64,000 nucleotides of DNA, taken from positions 11,160,001-11,224,000 of the forward strand of contig OY969916.1 of the NCBI GenBank assembly GCA_963704535.1, given 5' to 3'. The notes beneath the pieces were generated by a model. The model had not been told where the DNA came from. It was given only the letters and a program-made list of their open reading frames with translations, and searched no databases. The position numbers and the translations under genes were made by a program. This stretch comes from G963704535 sp963704535. GTDB taxonomy: Bacteria > Chloroflexota > Chloroflexia > Chloroflexales > Roseiflexaceae. This document shows, in pieces, positions 52,198 to 60,671 of this stretch (positions are counted from its first letter, which is position 1; every line of letters starts with the position of its first letter).

Positions 52198-53902
52198 CTA
52201 CCTTTTCGCTGTGTCCGGCTGACTTGCTACGTGCGCCGCGACTTGGGCTGGAAAATGCCGGATCAGACTTTCTACCACGAGTGGCGCAGCCATACCGAGG
52301 CCACAGGCGCTGACCGCTTTCATGGTCGCGCTGAGGTCGTCGACTTCCTGGAGCCAGAGCTGCAAGTCGCGCGGCCCGTCGCCGGCCAGCCGCTCGACCA
52401 GGCGCTGGGTGCCGATGCGGCAAGGAAAACATTTGCCGCACGACTCGTGGGCAAAGAACTCCATGGCGTTATGCGTGGCCGCCACCATATCGCGGCTGTC
52501 GTCGAAGACGATCATGCCGGCCGCGCCGAGCATCGAGCCTTTGCTGCGGATGCTCGGTTCGTCGATCGTGGCGCTGTCGAGGTCGTCGCCGGACAGGAAG
52601 CCACCCGAAAGCCCGGCCATCGTCACGGCTTGAATCGTGCGACCGGCGGGCGGGCCACCGGCCCAATCGTAGAGCAACGTGGGCAGCGGCAAGCCAAACG
52701 GCACTTCATAGTTGCCGGGGCGCTGAATATCGCCGGACAGGCTGACGACCTTGGTTCCGGCGTGGCCGTTCAGCCCGAGTCCCACATACCATTCGGGAGG
52801 ATGGCGCATCAGCTGCGCGGCGGCGGCCAATGTCTCGACGTTGTTGACCACCGTGGGGAGATCCTCGAAGCCGTGAGTGACCGGAAATGGCGGGCGATTG
52901 CGCGGGAAGGGGTGCTTGCCTTCCAGGCTGTTGAGCAGCGAGCCTTCTTCGCCGCAAATATACGCCCCAGCACCACGGCGAATAGAGAGATCGAAGGAGA
53001 AATCAGTGCCCAGGATGTGCTGCCCAAGCAGCCCTTCGGCGATCGCCGCGGCGATCGCCTGTTCGAGCAGGAGCAGCGTCTCGGGATATTCGTAGCGCAA
53101 ATACAGAAAACCACGTGTCGCCCCAGTCGCGTAGGCCGCCAGGGTCATGCCCTCAATCACCGCGAACGGATCGTAGTCTAAAATCGCGCGATCCTTGAAG
53201 CAGCCCGGCTCGCCCTCGTCGGCATTGCAAACGATCGATTTGGGGGCACCGGGCGCATCGGCGACTGCTTGCCACTTCTGGCCGGTGGGAAAGCCCGCCC
53301 CACCCCGCCCAGCCAGCTTGCTAGCCTTGATATGCGTCGATCACATCGGCTGGCGTCATCTCTGCCACCGCGCGCGATAGCCCCTCATAGCCGCCGGTCG
53401 CACGGTAGCCGGTCAGCGTACTGCGCTGCGGCTGGCGGATCTGCGCGAAGACACATTCAGTGATGCCACCGGGGTTGCTCGGCGGCAGCGGTGTTGGCGC
53501 GCGGGCTAGTTGCCCGGCGGCGTCGCCGACCCACTGCACATGACCGATCAGCACAGGGATCGGCTCGTCGCAGCGACCGGCGCAGGGCATCGGCGTCGCT
53601 CCCTGGCTGGCCAGCGCGGCCAGGCACGTGTCGGCGCCGCGTAAGCGGCAGACCGGCCCAGTACAGACCCGCGGCTGATTCAGCCCGCCGGCCTCGCGGG
53701 CGAAGTGGTGGTAGAACGTGATGGTGCCGAACAGGTCGGCGAGCGGCTGGCGCAAGCCCTGTGCAATCGCACGTATGGCCGATTCAGAGAGGTAGCCGTC
53801 GCGGTCATGAAAGGCGTGCAGCAGCCCTAAGAGGGGCGCCGGCTGGTCGCGCCAGCGCTCGACGAGCTGTTGATCGGTCAATGCTTGATGACTGGGGTTC
53901 AT
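52198..53902 (-). CDS. fdhB: formate dehydrogenase NAD-reducing subunit, NuoE-NuoF fusion, one frameshift
   Basis: The first frame (53902 to about 53330) encodes a NuoE-like thioredoxin [2Fe-2S] domain (GTITFYHHFAREAG, VCTGPVCRLRGAD, CAGRCDEPIP) and the start of NuoF (YRATGGYEGLSRAVAEMTPA). An extra T near 53329 shifts the frame to KLAGRGGAGFPTGQKW, then NADEGEPGCFKDRAI, YICGEEGSLLNSLEG and the cluster ligands ESCGKCFPCRIGTQRL. Together about 568 residues, the FdsB/HymB-type diaphorase with FMN and NAD sites. It makes NADH from formate electrons. Confidence 0.85.
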
Positions 53903-54097
53903 AAATCATGATTATAGGATAGTAGCAAAGGATCTGTCAATCAGAATAGCACGGCCCCGCAAGGCTGATGGATTATACCAAAGCCCGAAAGATTATGGGT
54001 GAGGCAGAGGCAGCTTTGCGTTGACCTTGAGAATCGATCCGGCTATAATAGCGCCGCAGCCAAGGTTTCGGGTGATGCCGCTCTCCTTTACAGTGTG

Positions 54098-54145
54098 AGT
54101 GGGGGAGACTGACGGGGCAGCCCCTCAAACCCCCTCTTCCCAGAA
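54098..54145. repeat. family-B element
   Basis: GTGGGGGAGACTGACGGGGC, then AGCCCCTCAAACCCCCTCTT. Confidence 0.7.
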
Positions 54146-54172
54146 CTGTAAAGCTCCCAAGAACCTTGTCTA

Positions 54173-55156
54173 ATGGCCTGCCGCTTGTTTGGAGGCCACG
54201 CATTGGGACACAAGCCGCTCTCTGAGTCGCTGCCGCCGGCCCGGCCGATTGTGCCGGCCGCGCGCCGCGCGCCGCGTGGCCCTACGTCGCGCTACCGGGC
54301 CGAGCTGCGGCTCATGCTGGCACCGTTCCTGGGCGGCATGGCCGTGCTGATCGGGCTGCCGGCGCTGCTGACCCTGGCCCTGGCCTTCACCGACTACGAC
54401 GCGCTGGCGCTCCCGGCCTGGGTCGGGCTGCACAACTTCGACCTGGCCTTCCACGAGGAGCTGTTTCGGATCGCCGTTGGCAACTCGGTCCTGTTCATGG
54501 TGCTGGCTGTGCCGCTGCGCCTGGCCGGTGCGCTGGCGCTGGCCATGCTGCTCAAGGAGCGCCGGCGCGGGACCGGGCTGTACCGCTCCGCCGTGTACCT
54601 GCCGACGGTCATCCCCGATGTCGCCTACGCGCTGATCTGGCTGTGGATCTTCAACCCCGTGTATGGGCCGCTGAACAAGCTACTGGGGCTGATCGGGTTG
54701 CCCCAACCGGCCTGGCTGGTGTATTCGAGCACGGCGCTGCCGGCGATCGTGATCATGGCGCTGTTTCAGCTCGGCGAGGGCTTTGTGGTGCTGCTGGCCG
54801 GGCTGCAAGGGGTGCCGCGCGATCTCTACGACGCTGCCGCCGTCGACGGCGGCGGGCGCTGGCGGATGTTCCGCTTGATTACGCTGCCGCTGCTGGCGCC
54901 CTGGCTGGTGCTGCTGACCATTCGCGATATGATCCTCAGTCTCCAGAGCACCTTCACCCCGGCCTACCTAATGACCGGCGGCGGGCCATACTACGCGACC
55001 CTGTTTATGCCGCTGCTGATCTACGAAGAGGCATTCGATCGATTTCGTTTCGGCCTGGCCTCGGCAATGATGGTGCTGCTCTTCCTGGGGCTAGGGGTGC
55101 TGCTCTTCTTGGTGCGCGACCTGGTCGGAGGCTGGGGCTATGCCGATGAAGCCTAA
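54173..55156 (+). CDS. sugar ABC transporter permease, MalF type
   Basis: The 327-residue protein has about six membrane helices (MLAPFLGGMAVLIGLPALLT, VGNSVLFMVLAVPLRLAGAL, AIVIMALFQLGEGFVVLLAG) and the EAA loop DAAAVDGGGRWRMFRLITLP that contacts the ATPase. It belongs to the CUT1 family for oligosaccharides, sugar alcohols or glycerol phosphate. It overlaps the next permease gene by 17 bases. Confidence 0.85.
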   Translation: MACRLFGGHALGHKPLSESLPPARPIVPAARRAPRGPTSRYRAELRLMLAPFLGGMAVLIGLPALLTLALAFTDYDALALPAWVGLHNFDLAFHEELFRIAVGNSVLFMVLAVPLRLAGALALAMLLKERRRGTGLYRSAVYLPTVIPDVAYALIWLWIFNPVYGPLNKLLGLIGLPQPAWLVYSSTALPAIVIMALFQLGEGFVVLLAGLQGVPRDLYDAAAVDGGGRWRMFRLITLPLLAPWLVLLTIRDMILSLQSTFTPAYLMTGGGPYYATLFMPLLIYEEAFDRFRFGLASAMMVLLFLGLGVLLFLVRDLVGGWGYADEA

Positions 55157-56081
55157 ACCGCCGGTCAGGAATCCGCGAATTGCGCGAATAGACGCGAATG
55201 GGAAGGCGATACATTCGCGTAGATTAGTGTTATTCGCGGATCGTCCCGGCCTGGTCGGTGCTGCGCTCTACCACGCCCTCGCGCTGGCCGTCGCGGCGGT
55301 CTTTGTCATCCCGCTGATCTGGGTGTTCGCCGCCTCGCTGCGCCAGCCCGGCCTACCGCCGACGCCGACGATCGAGTGGCTACCCCACCCGGCCGCCTGG
55401 TCGAACTACGCGCGCATCTTCCAGATCACCCCGCTCGGTCGCTATATCGGCAACTCGCTGGCCGTGGTGGCCCTGGCGCTGCCGATCACGCTGCTCAGCG
55501 CCTCGTGGGCCGGCTTCGCGATGGCCCAGCTCCCCAGCCACGACCAGCGCCGCCTGACGATCCTGGCGATCCTGGCGCTGATGGTGCCGACCACCGCACT
55601 GTGGCTCACGCGCTTCGTGCTATTCAAGCAGTTGGGGCTGATCGACACAATCTGGGCGCTGGTCGTGCCGGCGTTCATGGGGTCGAGCCCGCTGTTTGTG
55701 CTGCTGTTCTACTGGACCTTCCGGCGCATTCCCGTCGAGCTGTTTGAGTCGGCCCGGCTCGACGGCGCCGGCGCGCTGCTAATCTGGGCGCGCGTGGCCA
55801 TGCCGCTGGCTCGGCCGACGCTGGTGGCAGTGGGCGTGCTGACCTGGATGCTCTACTGGAGCGATTTCATCAACCCGCTGCTATACCTCAAGTCCGAGAG
55901 CCGCTACACGCTCCCGCTGGGCCTGAAGCTCCTGCAACAGATGGACAAGACCAACTGGCCGCTGCTGATGGCCGGCGCGGTCGTGATGACCGGCCCCATG
56001 GTGCTGTTCTTCCTGCTGGTGCAGCGCTTCTTCTGGCCGGAGGGGCGGCTGTTCGGCGGCGATGACAAGATGACAAGGTGA
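55140..56081 (+). CDS. sugar ABC transporter permease, MalG type
   Basis: A 313-residue CUT1 permease: membrane helices (LYHALALAVAAVFVIPLIWV, GNSLAVVALALPITLLSAS), the EAA loop ESARLDGAGALLIWARVAMP and GSSPLFVLLFYWTFR. Residues about 9-36 (RNPRIARIDANGKAIHSRRL) are translated from a GC-rich repeat with ATTCGCG words that appears unrelated to permeases, and the last DDKMTR and stop from a family-F repeat. Confidence 0.82.
   Translation: MPMKPKPPVRNPRIARIDANGKAIHSRRLVLFADRPGLVGAALYHALALAVAAVFVIPLIWVFAASLRQPGLPPTPTIEWLPHPAAWSNYARIFQITPLGRYIGNSLAVVALALPITLLSASWAGFAMAQLPSHDQRRLTILAILALMVPTTALWLTRFVLFKQLGLIDTIWALVVPAFMGSSPLFVLLFYWTFRRIPVELFESARLDGAGALLIWARVAMPLARPTLVAVGVLTWMLYWSDFINPLLYLKSESRYTLPLGLKLLQQMDKTNWPLLMAGAVVMTGPMVLFFLLVQRFFWPEGRLFGGDDKMTR
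55166..55238. repeat. family N repeat (ATTCGCG words) inside a coding region
   Basis: AATCCGCGAATTGCGCGAAT, AGACGCGAATGGGAAGGCGA, then ATTCGCGTAGATTAGTGTTA and TTCGCGGA. Inverted CGCGAAT/ATTCGCG pairs occur. The frame runs through it without a stop, adding ~25 residues before the first membrane helix of the permease. Confidence 0.7.
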
Positions 56082-56358
56082 AGGGGTGACAAGGTGAGGA
56101 TAGAGGATGGAGCCAGGGCACGTAAGGGCGTATTGCATACGCCCCCGCCGAACCACGAAGAACCGAGCACCTGTAGGGCCGCCCGTCCGTGGCCGCCCGT
56201 CCGTGGCCGCCCGGCACCGTGGCCGCCCGACACCGTGGCCGCCCGTCCGTGGCCGCCCGACACCGTGGCCGCCCGACACCGTGACCGCCCGACACCGTGG
56301 CCGCCCGTCCGTGGCCGCCCAGACGCCACGCAACACGCAACACGCAACACGCAAGAGA
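56078..56358. repeat. repeat-filled gap before the solute-binding protein gene
   Basis: Contains family F words (GATGACAAGATGACAAGG), the palindrome GGGCGTATTGCATACGCCC at 56127-56145 (family J), a run of about ten GTGGCCGCCCG-type words (16-bp period, 56175-56320, family L) and ACGCAACACGCAACACGC (family E) at 56330-56353. No gene. Confidence 0.85.
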
Positions 56359-56369
56359 AAGAGAGCTGT

Positions 56370-57734
56370 ATGCTACGCAAACTCATGCTGGTAGTCGGAT
56401 GTCTCGGGTTGGCGCTTGCCGCCTGCGGGCAGACGGGGCAGCAGGCGCCCGCCGGGGCCGCGCCCACCGTCGCGCCCGCCCCCGCAGTGGCACCTACCGC
56501 CGTCCCCGTTTCACCCACCGCCGCGCCTGCCACCGAGGCGCAAGGCCAGGTCTCGTTCATGATCTTTGGCGACCCGGCCGAGAAGGCCGCCTACGAGGGC
56601 CTGGTCGCCGCGTTCAAGCAGAAGCACCCGCAGATCGAGGTGCAGCTGATCCACATCCCCGACCAGGGCGACTACCGCTCGCGCCTGGGCACCGACTTCG
56701 CCGCCGGCACGCCCGCCGACATCGTGCTGATCAACTACCGCCGCTACGCCAGCTTCGCCGCCAAGGGCGTGCTTGAGCCGCTCGGCCCCTACCTCGCCAA
56801 GAGCGCGCTGATCCAAGAGGGCGACTTCTACCCCGAGTCGCTGGCGCCATTCTACTGGCAGGGCACGCTCATGTGCATCCCGCAGAACCTGTCGAGCCTG
56901 GTAGTCTACTACAACAAGCAGCTCTTCGACGCGGCCGGCCTGGCCTACCCCAAACCCGACTGGACCTGGGACGATTTCCTTCAGACCGCCAAGGCGCTGA
57001 CCAAGGATACCAATGGCGACGGCACCCCCGACCAGTACGGCCTGGGCACCGAGGTCTCGATCTTCCGTGCCGCGCCCTTCATCTGGCAGAACGGCGGCGA
57101 GCTGGTGGACGACCCGGCCAAGCCGGGGGCGCTGGCGCTCAGCACGCCGGCGGCCATGCAGGCGCTGCAATGGTTCGTCGATCTCCAGGTCACTCATCAT
57201 GTCGTGCCGGACGCCGTGCAGGAGCAGGCCGAAGATAGCGAGAGCCGCTTCCAGAACGGCAGCCTGGGCATGTTCCTCAACAGCCGGCGCGGCGTGCCGA
57301 CCTACCGCCAGATCAGCGGCTTCGATTGGGATGTCGCACCGCTGCCGCAGGGCAAGCAGCGCGCCGGCATCCTGCACGCCGACGCCTACTGCATGCCCAC
57401 AGCCAGCCAGAACAAAGCGGCGACCTGGACCTTTATCGAGTTCGCGAACTCGCCCGAAGGCCAGACGATCGTGGCCGCGTCGGGGCGTACGGTCCCCTCG
57501 CTCAAGGCGATCGCCGAGTCGCCGGCCTTCCTGGACCCAAACGTCAAGCCGCAGAGCAGCCAGGTGTTCCTCGACGTGATCCCGCACATCCGCGGCGTGC
57601 CGGTCATGGAGACCTGGGTAGATATCGAGGATCTGCTGGGCGATGAGCTGACGCGGGCCTACTATGGCGAGGTCTCGGTCGAGGAGATGATCGGGACCGC
57701 CACGACGCGCGCGAATATGTTCTTCGCGCGTTAG
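56370..57734 (+). CDS. sugar ABC transporter substrate-binding lipoprotein
   Basis: The 454-residue protein has a lipoprotein signal (LMLVVGCLGLALAACGQTG, Cys in the LAAC lipobox), an Ala/Pro/Thr-rich spacer (APTVAPAPAVAPTAVPVS) and a family 1 solute-binding domain (GDPAEKAAYEGLVAAFKQKH, FAAGTPADIVLINYRRYASF, NKAATWTFIEFANSPEGQTI). It delivers a sugar to the two permeases upstream. The usual gene order puts it first; no ATPase gene is present in the window, so a shared MsmK-type ATPase is likely. Confidence 0.87.
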   Translation: MLRKLMLVVGCLGLALAACGQTGQQAPAGAAPTVAPAPAVAPTAVPVSPTAAPATEAQGQVSFMIFGDPAEKAAYEGLVAAFKQKHPQIEVQLIHIPDQGDYRSRLGTDFAAGTPADIVLINYRRYASFAAKGVLEPLGPYLAKSALIQEGDFYPESLAPFYWQGTLMCIPQNLSSLVVYYNKQLFDAAGLAYPKPDWTWDDFLQTAKALTKDTNGDGTPDQYGLGTEVSIFRAAPFIWQNGGELVDDPAKPGALALSTPAAMQALQWFVDLQVTHHVVPDAVQEQAEDSESRFQNGSLGMFLNSRRGVPTYRQISGFDWDVAPLPQGKQRAGILHADAYCMPTASQNKAATWTFIEFANSPEGQTIVAASGRTVPSLKAIAESPAFLDPNVKPQSSQVFLDVIPHIRGVPVMETWVDIEDLLGDELTRAYYGEVSVEEMIGTATTRANMFFAR

Positions 57735-57758
57735 CGCTTCATCTCATGGCCTGTGGTA

Positions 57759-57803
57759 AAAGGGGGTTCTTGAGGGGGCAGCCCCCTCAAGAACCCCCTT
57801 TTC
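57759..57803. terminator. perfect 22-bp palindrome (family B) after the transporter genes
   Basis: AAAAGGGGGTTCTTGAGGGG plus GC pairs exactly with its complement over 22 bp around a single base, ending in TTTT. It is the most symmetrical family-B copy and is a good intrinsic terminator candidate. Confidence 0.8.
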
Positions 57804-57923
57804 AGACAACCCCCTCCCACGTCCATTATAGAATCTTTACGCCCCGGCCCGCCATCTATACACCATCTTGATGCCAAAGCCTGTATCATTTCACACATAC
57901 GCGATGACGAAGCGAGGTGTGAC

Positions 57924-58175
57924 ATGCTGCGGGAACTCAACCAATATCGGCAGAACTGGCTTGCGCGCGCCCGGCTTCCGCGCGCCGACTACAGCCTCCA
58001 AATCGTCCTGTGGATGCTGTGGACCACTGTCGTCGTAGTGACTGGCTATGTGAACTGGCACACCGGAGTCGCGCTGATAGGCGTGGTCATCCGCTGCCTG
58101 ATGGTGGGCATCATCGGGCTGGTGGTGCTGACCAAGGTCGAGATGCGGCTGCAACCGTGGCGGTTTCTCGATTGA
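57924..58175 (+). CDS. small hypothetical membrane protein
   Basis: An 83-residue product with two hydrophobic segments, LQIVLWMLWTTVVVVTGYVN and VVIRCLMVGIIGLVVLTKVE, and basic ends. GAGGTGTGAC precedes the ATG. No family recognised. A terminator follows. Confidence 0.6.
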   Translation: MLRELNQYRQNWLARARLPRADYSLQIVLWMLWTTVVVVTGYVNWHTGVALIGVVIRCLMVGIIGLVVLTKVEMRLQPWRFLD

Positions 58176-58218
58176 CGGCTGGACGGGTGGCAGATGCGAT
58201 GGTAACGCTGGAGCGCAG

Positions 58219-58247
58219 GGCGCCGGGCAAATGCCCGGCGCCTTCTT
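58219..58247 (+). terminator. intrinsic terminator
   Basis: GGCGCCGGGC and GCCCGGCGCC around AAAT, followed by TTCTTAT. Confidence 0.8.
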
Positions 58248-58275
58248 ATGGCCGCCGCGCCGGCACCTATCCGAG

Positions 58276-58451
58276 CCAGCGGCTGATCGCGAGCGATCCA
58301 GCGGCTGATCGCGACCAAACCCGCGGCTGATCGCGACCAAACCCGCGGCTGATCGCGACCAAACCCGCGGCTGGTCGCGACCAAACCCGCGGCTGATCAC
58401 GACTCGATCAGCGACTGATCACGACTCGATCAGCCGCTGGGGCGATCACCG
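58276..58451. repeat. 22-bp tandem array (eight units)
   Basis: Units such as CCCGCGGCTGATCGCGACCA start at 58276, 58298, 58320, 58342, 58364, 58386, 58408 and 58430, exactly 22 bases apart. Inner units are identical; outer ones drift (TGATCACGACTCG). Each holds the near-palindrome GATCGCGA. It fills the gap between a terminator and the kdp genes. Confidence 0.9.
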
Positions 58452-58604
58452 TGGCGCGACGAACCGGCATCGCCGCAATCGCCGGGGCAATAATCATCAC
58501 CTTTATATCTTCTTTACGCCATAGGCGATGGTCTTGATACTTCTTTGACGTGAAACACGGCACAATATGGGCGTAACGATGAATAAGGTAGGAGGTATCG
58601 ATCT

Positions 58605-58685
58605 ATGGACATCCTTTATATAGGGATCGTGCTGGCGTTCTTCGCTCTGTCGTGGGGCTTGGTCAAGCTGTGTGAGCGGCTGTAG
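58605..58685 (+). CDS. small membrane peptide preceding kdpF
   Basis: A 26-residue peptide, MDILYIGIVLAFFALSWGLV then KLCERL, with a single membrane helix. Nearly identical peptides stand before kdpF in many bacterial kdp operons. GGAGG lies ten bases upstream. Function not established. Confidence 0.7.
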   Translation: MDILYIGIVLAFFALSWGLVKLCERL

Positions 58686-58694
58686 GAGGGATGT

Positions 58695-58785
58695 ATGACG
58701 GCGCTGTATCTGGTCGGCGGCATCATCGCGCTGGCTGCTGCTGATCTACTTGGTCGTCGCGCTACTCAAACCGGAGCTGTTCTGA
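58695..58785 (+). CDS. kdpF: potassium-transporting ATPase subunit F, one frameshift
   Basis: ALYLVGGIIALA, then after one extra base near 58737, LLLIYLVVALLKPELF, the short KdpF helix that stabilises the Kdp complex. The stop overlaps the kdpA start (TGATG). Confidence 0.75.
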
Positions 58786-60600
58786 TGACAATCAATGGGA
58801 TCGTGCAAATAGCTCTCTATATGGTCGTGCTGCTCGCGCTGGCCAAGCCGCTGGGCTGGTATATGGCGCGCGTCTACGAAGGCCAGCCGGTCGGCCTCAA
58901 CCGCGTGTTCGGGCCGGTCGAGCGGCTGCTTTACCGCTGCTTCGGCACGCGCGAAGACGCAGGAGATGAACTGGAAGACCTACGCGATCGCGATGCTGCT
59001 GTTCAACCTGCTCGGGCTTGCTGGTCGTCTACGTGCTGCAGCGGCTGCAGACATGCGCTGCCGCTCAACCCGCAGGCGCTCGGCGCGGTCACGCCCGACT
59101 CGTCGTTCAACACCGCCGTCAGCTTCGCCAGCAACACCAACTGGCAGGGCTACGGCGGCGAGGTCACGATGAGCTACCTGACCCAGATGCTGGGCCTGAC
59201 GGTGCAGAACTTCGTCTCGGCCGCCAGCGGCATGGCCATGCTGGTCGCGCTGATTCGCGGCCTGCGCCTGCGCACGGCCCAGACGATCGGCAACTTCTGG
59301 GTCGATCTGACCCGCTCGACGCTCTACATCCTGCTGCCGCTGTCGCTGATCCTGGCGCTGATGCAGGTCTCGCAGGGCGTGGTGCAGAACTTCAACGCAT
59401 ACCAGCCGGTGCGCCTGCTCCAGCCGCAGAGCTACGAGCGGCCCGTGCTCGATGCCGCCGACAATCCGGCGCTCGACGCCACCGGCAATGAGGTGATCGA
59501 GACAGTGCAGGTGACCGAGCAGGTGCTGCCGATGGGGCCGGCGGCCTCGCAGATCGCGATCAAGCAGCTCGGCACCAATGGCGGCGGCTTCTTCAACGTC
59601 AACTCGGCGCATCCGTTCGAGAACCCGACGCCGCTCTCGAACTTCTTCGAGATGCTGGCGATCCTGCTGATCCCGGCCGCGCTGTGCTACACCTTCGGCA
59701 AGATGGTCGGCGACACGCGCCAGGGCTGGGCCGTGCTGGCGGCGATGACGCTGATCTTCGTGCCGCTGCTGGCGCGTGGCCGCCGGGCGGAAGCGGCCAA
59801 CCCGCCGCACTGGCCGCGCTGGGCGTGGACACGACCGCCAGCGATGTGCAGCCGGGCGGCAATATGGAGGGCAAGGAGGTGCGCTTCGGCATCGCCAACT
59901 CGGCGCTGTGGGCCACGGCGACGACCGCCGCCTCGAATGGCTCGGTCAACTCCATGCACGACTAGCTACACGCCGCTGGGCGGGCTGGTGCCGATGTTCC
60001 TGATGCAGCTTGGCGAGGTGATCTACGGCGGCGTCGGCTCGGGGCTGTACGGCATGCTGATCTTCGCGATCATCGCCGTGTTCGTGGCCGGGCTGATGGT
60101 CGGGCGCACGCCGGAGTACCTGGGCAAGAAGATCGAGGCCTACGAGATGAAGATGGCGTCGCTGGTGATCCTGATCCCCGCCGCTGGTGGTGCTGGGCTA
60201 CGGCGCTGGCGGTTGTGACCGAGGCGGGCACGGCGACGATCTACAACACTCCCGGCGCCACACGGCTTCAGCGAGGTGCTGTACGCCTTCTCGTCGACGG
60301 GCAACAACAACGGCAGCGCCTTCGCCGGGCTGGGCGCGAACAACCCGTTCTACAACACTGACGCGGCGGCCTGGCGATGCTGTTCGCGCGCTACTGGCTG
60401 GCGCATCCCGACGCTGGCGATCGCCGGCTCGCTGGCCAGCAAGAAGCTCGTGCCGACCGGCCCCGGCACGCTGCCGACCCACACGCCGCTGTTCGTCGCG
60501 CATGCTGATCGGCGTGGTGATCATCGTCGGCGCGCTGACCTTCATCCCGGCGCTGGCGCTCGGCCCGATCGTCGAGCACTTGTTGATGGTAAGCATCTAA
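58785..60600 (+). CDS. kdpA: potassium-transporting ATPase subunit A, many frameshifts
   Basis: KdpA is the K+-selective channel-like subunit. Its sequence is present end to end but spread over several frames: MTINGIVQIALYMVVLLALA, WKTYAIAMLLFNLLGL, PDSSFNTAVSFASNTNWQGY, IKQLGTNGGGFFNVNSAHPF (selectivity region), LGGLVPMFLMQLGEVIYGGV, SSTGNNNGSAFAGLGANNPF and PALALGPIVEHLLM. At least seven single-base changes lie near 58965, 59025, 59050, 59785, 59960, 60185 and 60260. Conservation between breaks argues for sequence error over decay. Confidence 0.8.
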
Positions 60601-60602
60601 GC

Positions 60603-60660
60603 GTCCGTTGTCCGTTGTCAGTGGTCCGTTGCAACGGACCACTGACAACGGACAACGGAC
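60603..60660. repeat. perfect 28-bp-arm palindrome (family H) between kdpA and kdpB
   Basis: Arms at 60603-60630 and 60633-60660, made of GTCCGTTGTCCGTTGTCAGT and GGTCCGTT and their exact complement, with GC between. It ends 11 bases before the kdpB ATG. Confidence 0.9.
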
Positions 60661-60671
60661 AGGACACGACA

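Noticed and set aside
58276..58451. CRISPR array
   Set aside because: A 22-bp period with no spacers; it is a simple tandem repeat.
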